From Saprospiraceae bacterium (GTDB lineage: Bacteria; Bacteroidota; Bacteroidia; Chitinophagales; Saprospiraceae), in contig JALSGS010000026.1 in NCBI GenBank assembly GCA_026982695.1, forward strand, positions 1-60,512: a DNA stretch of 60,512 bases, given 5' to 3'. Shown here piece after piece: positions 55,828 through 60,512 of the stretch (positions within the stretch are counted from its first letter, which is position 1; the number at the start of each line of letters is the position of its first letter). Under the pieces are notes generated by a model, which saw only the letters and a list, made by a program, of their open reading frames with translations, made no database searches and was not told where the DNA came from. A program made the translations under genes and the position numbers.

Positions 55828-55959
55828 GACAATGCAAGTTTTTGTTGATTTTCCAATTAAAAATCTTCGGCACACTCCCTATCACATGCTGTGCCATCTT
55901 GGCAAAGATGACTTTGTGTCACCCATGTGCATCGCTATTGACAAAACCAAGCAGCAAGG

Positions 55960-55974
55960 CAGACAATTTGTCTG
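55960..55974. promoter_or_regulatory. Palindrome upstream of groESL
   Basis: CAGACAATTTGTCTG is a palindrome (7-base arms around one central base) in the 379-base divergent gap between groES and topA, 133 bases before the groES start. It could be a heat-shock operator or a hairpin in either transcript. The rest of this gap shows only the topA -7 box. Confidence 0.35.
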
Positions 55975-56133
55975 ACATTTGGTACATCTTGTGCCTAAAC
56001 TACGGGGAGTACAGGTGCAGCAGCCCTTTGCGCCTCCACATAATGGCTCTACTACACCATGCAGTTGTTGAAGCTCGTAAGTAAACGACTATGGCAGAAG
56101 GCCAAAAGCAGCAAGCTCAGACTGCAAAATTTT

Positions 56134-56141
56134 TACTTTTG
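56134..56141 (+). promoter_or_regulatory. -7 box (TACTTTTG) upstream of topA
   Basis: TACTTTTG followed by C matches TAnnTTTG and lies 65 bases before the topA ATG. No TTG is seen at the -33 distance. Confidence 0.35.
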
Positions 56142-56206
56142 CGCTCGAGTCAAGGTGCGTATTACGCCCATTAGCCCCAAATTTCCTCGTTCAATACAGA
56201 TCATCT

Positions 56207-58759
56207 ATGTCGAAAAATTTGCTCATTGTAGAGTCGCCAGCCAAGGCTAAAACGATAGAAAAAATCTTGGGCAAGGATTTCAAAGTAAAATCTAGCTATG
56301 GGCATATCCGCGACCTGCCCAAAAACAACTTAGGTGTGGATGTGGCACATGGTTTCAAGCCCACCTATGAGGTTTCACCCGAAAAAAAGAAAGTAGTACA
56401 AGAGTTGCGCAAAGCCGTCAAGGAAGCCGATGAGGTCTGGCTGGCTACTGACGAAGACCGCGAAGGTGAAGCTATTTCCTGGCACTTGTGCCAAGTGCTG
56501 GGCTTAGACGAGCAGACGACCAAACGGATTGTCTTTCACGAGATCACGGCTCCAGCCATCCAGCATGCCATTCAGCATCCGCGCACGCTCGATCTCAATC
56601 TGGTGAACGCCCAACAGGCCCGCCGCATTTTGGATCGCCTGGTCGGCTACGAACTCTCGGAGCTGTTGTGGAAGAAGATCAAAGGCGGGCTATCGGCAGG
56701 GCGCGTACAGTCGGTGGCAGTGCGCCTCATCGTAGAGCGCGAGCGTGAAATACAAACGTTTACCCCCACGCCTTATTACAAAGTTTCGGCGCTATTCTCC
56801 GTCGAAGACAGCAAAGGCAAGCACACCACACTAAAAGCCATACTTAAAGACAGCCTCGCTACAGAAGAAGAGGCGGCAGCCTTTTTGGCGAAAGCCAAAA
56901 AGGCCACCTTCACCATTAACGGCATAGAAGTCAAGCCCAGCAAACGCACGCCTGCAGCCCCCTTTACCACCTCCACACTACAGCAAGAAGCCAGCCGCAA
57001 GCTGGGATTCTCCGTAAGCAAGACGATGCGTGTAGCACAGCACCTTTACGAAGCTGGCCACATCACCTACATGCGTACTGACTCGGTCAACCTCAGCGAA
57101 GTAGCCCTACAAGCCATTGCCCAAGAGATCGAGCAACGCTACGGCAAAAAATATCTCAAAACGCGCCGATACAAGACCAAAAAGCCCACAGCTCAAGAAG
57201 CCCACGAAGCCATCCGTCCCACCTATATCGAACGACAAGTAGTGTCGCAAGATCGCGATGAACAACGCCTCTATGAGCTAATTTGGAAGCGCACCATCGC
57301 CTCGCAGATGGCTGACGCCATTTTGGAAAAAACCGTAGCGCACATTGCCATTTCCACTATCCCAGAGCGCAAGCTGGTAGCCGAAGGCGAAGTGATCAAG
57401 TTTCCAGGCTTTCTCGAAGTGTACATAGAGTCTCAAGACGAAGACGAAAGTGAAGAAACCAAAGGCATGTTGCCCCCACTCACGCAAGGGCAAATACTGC
57501 CACTCCAAGAGATGGAGGCGCGCCAGCGCTTCACCAAACCACCGGCCCGCTACTCGGAAGCCAGCCTGGTGCGCAAGCTCGAAGAGTTGGGCATCGGTCG
57601 GCCCTCGACCTATGCTCCCACCATCGCCAAAATCATGGAAGAAGGAAGAGGATACGTGGTCAAAAAAAGCACAGAGGGCACCCCACGCAGTTTCATCATC
57701 TTGCGCCTCAAGGAAGGCACTATACAAAAAGAGGAAGCCTTCGAAAAAGTCGGTGCCGTCAAAGGGCGCCTCTTCCCCACTGATATGGGCATAGTGGTCA
57801 CCGATTTTTTGGCCCAGCACTTCCAAAAAATCATGGATTACCGCTTCACAGCCCGCATCGAGGAAGAGTTCGACGAAATCGCCGCCGGCATCCTAGAATG
57901 GACGCGCATGCTCGAAGCTTTCTACGGCCCCTTTCACGAACAAGTGACCCATACCCTTGAACATGCCAAGCGCGAAAGTGGCGAACGCATCTTGGGCACC
58001 GATCCCAAAAGTGGGCATACCGTCTTGGTACGCCTTACCCGCTTTGGCACGCCCGTCATTCAGATTGGCAAACCTGAAGAACTGGCAGAAGGTGAAAAAC
58101 CGCGTTATGCCAACCTCCCGGCTGGCAAATCGATGAACGAAATTCAATTGGAGGAAGCGCTCGAGCTCTTCAAGCTTCCTCGCACACTTGGCACCTTCGA
58201 AGGCAAAAAAGTCATGGTAGGCGCCGGCCGTTTTGGACCCTACATCAAGTACGACGACAAATACATCAACCTACCCAAGACTGAAGACCCACTGAGCATT
58301 TCGCTCGAGCGTGCCATTGAGCTCATCCAGCGAAAACAAAAAGAAGACGCACCTATAGGTGCCTACGAAGGCATGCCGATCACCAAGGGTAAAGGCCGCT
58401 TCGGGCCTTTCGTCAAGTGGAACAACATGTACGTCAACGTGCCGCGAAAGTACGATTTCGACCACCTGACTGAAGACCAAGCCATCGAACTGATCAAAGT
58501 CAAGCTGGAAAAAGAAGCCAATCGCTACATCAAAAAATGGGACGAACACGGCATTGCCATCGAAAACGGCCGCTGGGGGCCCTTTATCCGATTCAAAAAA
58601 AAGGCGATCAAGCTGCCCAAAGTGGACGGTCAACGCATGAGCCCTGAACAAGCTGCTGCCCTGACACTCGACGAAGTCAAAGCCATCATCGAGGCCGAAG
58701 TACCCAATGCATTCAAGAAAAAGGCAACGAAGCGCAAAAGCACTAAGAACAAAAGCTGA
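56207..58759 (+). CDS. topA: DNA topoisomerase I (type IA)
   Basis: This 850-residue enzyme relaxes negative supercoils through a 5'-phosphotyrosine intermediate. The TOPRIM domain has Glu9 (IVESPAKAKTI) and DEDRE (82-86), and the catalytic Tyr288 lies in GHITYMRTDSVN. No Cys4 zinc fingers are present. The C-terminus instead has at least three repeats of the form GRFGPYIKYDDKYINLPK (about 665-815) and a Lys-rich tail (KKKATKRKSTKNKS). It appears monocistronic. Confidence 0.96.
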   Translation: MSKNLLIVESPAKAKTIEKILGKDFKVKSSYGHIRDLPKNNLGVDVAHGFKPTYEVSPEKKKVVQELRKAVKEADEVWLATDEDREGEAISWHLCQVLGLDEQTTKRIVFHEITAPAIQHAIQHPRTLDLNLVNAQQARRILDRLVGYELSELLWKKIKGGLSAGRVQSVAVRLIVEREREIQTFTPTPYYKVSALFSVEDSKGKHTTLKAILKDSLATEEEAAAFLAKAKKATFTINGIEVKPSKRTPAAPFTTSTLQQEASRKLGFSVSKTMRVAQHLYEAGHITYMRTDSVNLSEVALQAIAQEIEQRYGKKYLKTRRYKTKKPTAQEAHEAIRPTYIERQVVSQDRDEQRLYELIWKRTIASQMADAILEKTVAHIAISTIPERKLVAEGEVIKFPGFLEVYIESQDEDESEETKGMLPPLTQGQILPLQEMEARQRFTKPPARYSEASLVRKLEELGIGRPSTYAPTIAKIMEEGRGYVVKKSTEGTPRSFIILRLKEGTIQKEEAFEKVGAVKGRLFPTDMGIVVTDFLAQHFQKIMDYRFTARIEEEFDEIAAGILEWTRMLEAFYGPFHEQVTHTLEHAKRESGERILGTDPKSGHTVLVRLTRFGTPVIQIGKPEELAEGEKPRYANLPAGKSMNEIQLEEALELFKLPRTLGTFEGKKVMVGAGRFGPYIKYDDKYINLPKTEDPLSISLERAIELIQRKQKEDAPIGAYEGMPITKGKGRFGPFVKWNNMYVNVPRKYDFDHLTEDQAIELIKVKLEKEANRYIKKWDEHGIAIENGRWGPFIRFKKKAIKLPKVDGQRMSPEQAAALTLDEVKAIIEAEVPNAFKKKATKRKSTKNKS

Positions 58760-59618
58760 ACAAATGCATAAACCAAAATTAAGCACTGCACAAGTAAAAG
58801 TAATGCAGTAGTCTACTCTCATGTCATGTGTTAAGTATTCCTTGGCAAGCTGTATCTACTCAATATAATGCCATATGTAACACATATAACTACATACACT
58901 TGTGATGTCGCGATAACAATTGCCGCACTTGCTTCAATAAAAGGCCTCCACCGCTGAGCGGCGGGCAGCTAATCGATCAACTCTGCTACCCCATCGGCAT
59001 GGACAACAGTTCCCACGCTAACAAACTGCCCTTGAGTGATTCAGCAGCTGCCTGAGGGGTTCGTTGCATACTTCAAGTTGTTCAAAAAGCATGCTTACGG
59101 GTATTGCATAAAGTGCCAGTACTCAGACTACGCTAAACAGGCCTTTTATCCGGGATCCATATCGTACATAGCGATTCACCCCTGCCGGCAAATTGCTTTT
59201 ATTTATGTGCCTACAATGCATTTTTGTTGTTTCTACCCTATGCGTTGTCATTTTAATTCGCACAGGAAATATAACGCAAACCGAGCGGCGGGCTACCCCT
59301 CGAGCTCTTGACCCTCCAGCCTGCCGCGATATGCACACCGCTCAACCGTCTGCACCAGCATTTCATCGGGGGGTGCTCACTATTTTCAAGCTATCCTCCT
59401 CGTTTCAGCCGAATTTTTTACAAAGACGATTTAGGTGCAGGCTTCTTGAATTCATTTGTAGAAGGGAGTAGCTTACTACTATTCCTGATGCCTTTGAGAT
59501 TTGATCTTCTAACTCTTTCGGTAGTCGGAGCTATCTTATTTTGCAGCTCTGATAGAAGCACGCTTAAAAATAATAATCTTTTTCTAATCTAAACACCTTG
59601 TGCAAAATAGTTATGAAG
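58760..59618. other. Gene-poor gap after topA
   Basis: In these 859 bases I see no ORF with recognisable motifs. A weak hairpin follows topA (ACTGCA near 58785 with TGCAGT near 58805), and CCGCTGAGCGG forms a small palindrome near 58950. A GTG-started frame at 59036 (91 codons) has a plausible stretch (LPEGFVAYFKLFKKHAYGY) but no homology I recognise; the region may hold decayed mobile-element sequence. No tRNA is visible. Confidence 0.4.
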
Positions 59619-60512
59619 CCGAAACTTACTGAAACTCAAGTTTCGGGGGTTAAAAAAGGGGTAAAAAGTAGGAGTTGTTCGTGATACAAATGACTGAAAT
59701 TCAGTATATTGCAGCTAAATGAGAACCAAAACAACTCCCGATGCAATATACGGATAATCTACAAATCACCTCTGGTTACTTTGCTTCTTTTGATAAACTG
59801 AACACCTTTTTGAGAAGTTTTTTGAGTTTGTGCCGGCTCCAAGGTGTAGTTAGCGATCTGAGATCAGTGTATTGCAGAAAGGCAATCATTCGGCTATTGG
59901 TGTTTGCAAAATTTCTCGAGTACAAATCTGTTCACCATCTAATCAGGTCGGATTATTGCGCTTTGATCAATTGTGGTAAGGATGTCTACTATAGCGCTAA
60001 GAACAACATCAACATCAATTGGCGTAACGTACTGAGGCAACAGGCTAAAGAATGTCTGTCGTATATGAATCCTATGGACTTTGATGCTAAGAAGGCTCAC
60101 CAGACTCCTTGCCTTATTGTGGATGACTCGGATATCAAAAAATGCGGTAAGTTGATTGAAATGATTGGGAAAATATTTTCACACAAATTGCATAAATATA
60201 TATTGGGGTTCAAAAGCTTGAACCTCGTTTTATGGACGGGAAAAACCTGTGTGAATATTGATTTTTCTCTCCATGTAGAAAAGCGAAAAGATGGTCGACA
60301 AGGGCTGACTAAGAAAGAATTTGAAAATCGTTGTTCAAGGGTTCGCAAGGAAAAATCACATGGCGAAAAACGCATCAAAGAGAGTCTGAGTAAGAAAACC
60401 ACCCTGCTAATACAAATGATAAAAGGAGCTTTGAAAAATGGCATTCAGGCCCCGTATTTACTGGTAGATTCGTGGTTTTTCAATTCGAAATTAGTAGCAT
60501 TTGTTAAACAAT
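59619..60512 (+). mobile_element. Insertion sequence (IS4-like), left part; right end beyond window
   Basis: The transposase gene starting at 59741 and a structured leader define the left part of an IS element. CCGAAACTT (59619-59627) and AAGTTTCGG (59639-59647) form a 9-base inverted repeat near the probable left end. GGAGTTGTT (59671-59679) pairs with AACAACTCC (59730-59738) just before the ATG, enclosing a smaller hairpin ACTGAAATTCAGT. The exact terminal repeat and target duplication cannot be set without the right end. Confidence 0.6.
59741..60512 (+). CDS. IS4-like DDE transposase, 3' end outside the window
   Basis: This frame is open from the ATG at 59741 to the window edge, 257 codons and continuing. 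It has the DDE layout of Bacteroidota IS4-type transposases: the first Asp in CLIVDDSDIKKCGKLIEMIG, a basic region with GKTCVNIDFSLHVEKRKDG and GLTKKEFENR, and the second Asp in PYLLVDSWFFNSKLVAF. The catalytic Glu would follow beyond the window. Its AT-rich codon use differs from the neighbouring genes, as expected for recently acquired DNA. A fold-back stem ends just before its start codon. Confidence 0.85.
   Translation, partial: MQYTDNLQITSGYFASFDKLNTFLRSFLSLCRLQGVVSDLRSVYCRKAIIRLLVFAKFLEYKSVHHLIRSDYCALINCGKDVYYSAKNNININWRNVLRQQAKECLSYMNPMDFDAKKAHQTPCLIVDDSDIKKCGKLIEMIGKIFSHKLHKYILGFKSLNLVLWTGKTCVNIDFSLHVEKRKDGRQGLTKKEFENRCSRVRKEKSHGEKRIKESLSKKTTLLIQMIKGALKNGIQAPYLLVDSWFFNSKLVAFVKQ

Noticed and set aside
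55828-56206. CIRCE element for groESL
   Set aside because: No TTAGCACTC/GAGTGCTAA inverted repeat is present.
58760-59618. tRNA or small-RNA gene in the gap after topA
   Set aside because: No T-loop consensus (GGTTCGAnTCC) or cloverleaf was found; the one GGTTCG-containing stretch near 59055 lacks matching stems.

Overview
This is a contiguous chromosomal segment of a member of the Bacteroidota with roughly balanced GC. The lineage is supported by two proteins with type IX secretion C-terminal sorting domains, a PorE-like TPR/beta-propeller/OmpA protein, a TonB-dependent receptor with a carboxypeptidase-regulatory-like N-terminus, a CzcA pump fused to a TolC-like domain, a small Cys-rich DUF6660-like protein, the absence of clear Shine-Dalgarno sequences, and several upstream boxes of the form TAnnTTTG (the Bacteroidetes -7 element). 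I cannot fix the order or genus.

Layout. Positions 1-573 hold a broken RHS/YD-like coding remnant and four degenerate CRISPR-like repeats. Positions 574-11731 are mostly housekeeping and envelope genes: an unknown secreted coiled-coil protein, UDP-glucose dehydrogenase, an orphan sensor kinase, a small methyltransferase, YraN, glucose-6-phosphate isomerase, an AstE/AspA-type zinc enzyme, an ABC exporter and an extended SDR. Positions 11777-23688 are dominated by envelope functions: an OmpA protein with 23-residue repeats, a secreted double TonB_C/TPR protein, an S28/S37-like serine peptidase, an MFS transporter divergent from an ArsR-rhodanese regulator with a perfect palindrome between them, a TonB-dependent receptor, CinA and the PorE-like protein. 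Positions 23726-36000 carry a MATE-GT39-SpoU methyltransferase run, an RluD-type pseudouridine synthase, a trans-sulfuration enzyme, a large T9SS-exported subtilisin and an S9 peptidase.

Positions 36240-49698 are a long minus-strand block whose core is a metal island. A divalent-cation RND efflux operon (Cys-rich leader protein, His-rich CzcB lipoprotein, CzcA-TolC fusion) lies next to an operon of two MbnP-family lipoproteins and a diheme MauG/MbnH-like peroxidase, downstream of an exonuclease, ApbE and DoxX. Strong terminators and an AT-rich gap separate the two halves. The likely logic is export of divalent metals by the first and periplasmic copper binding by a heme-enzyme-modified protein in the second.

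Positions 49796-58759 are riboflavin synthase, a half-length TolC protein, a bacterial dynamin-like GTPase, WbqC, groEL-groES and topA. The last kilobase is gene-poor and ends in an IS4-type transposase cut by the window edge, with an upstream fold-back structure. No rRNA, tRNA or intact CRISPR-Cas locus was seen. The best candidates for little-described biology are the metal island, the ArsR-rhodanese/MFS pair and the dead CRISPR-like array.
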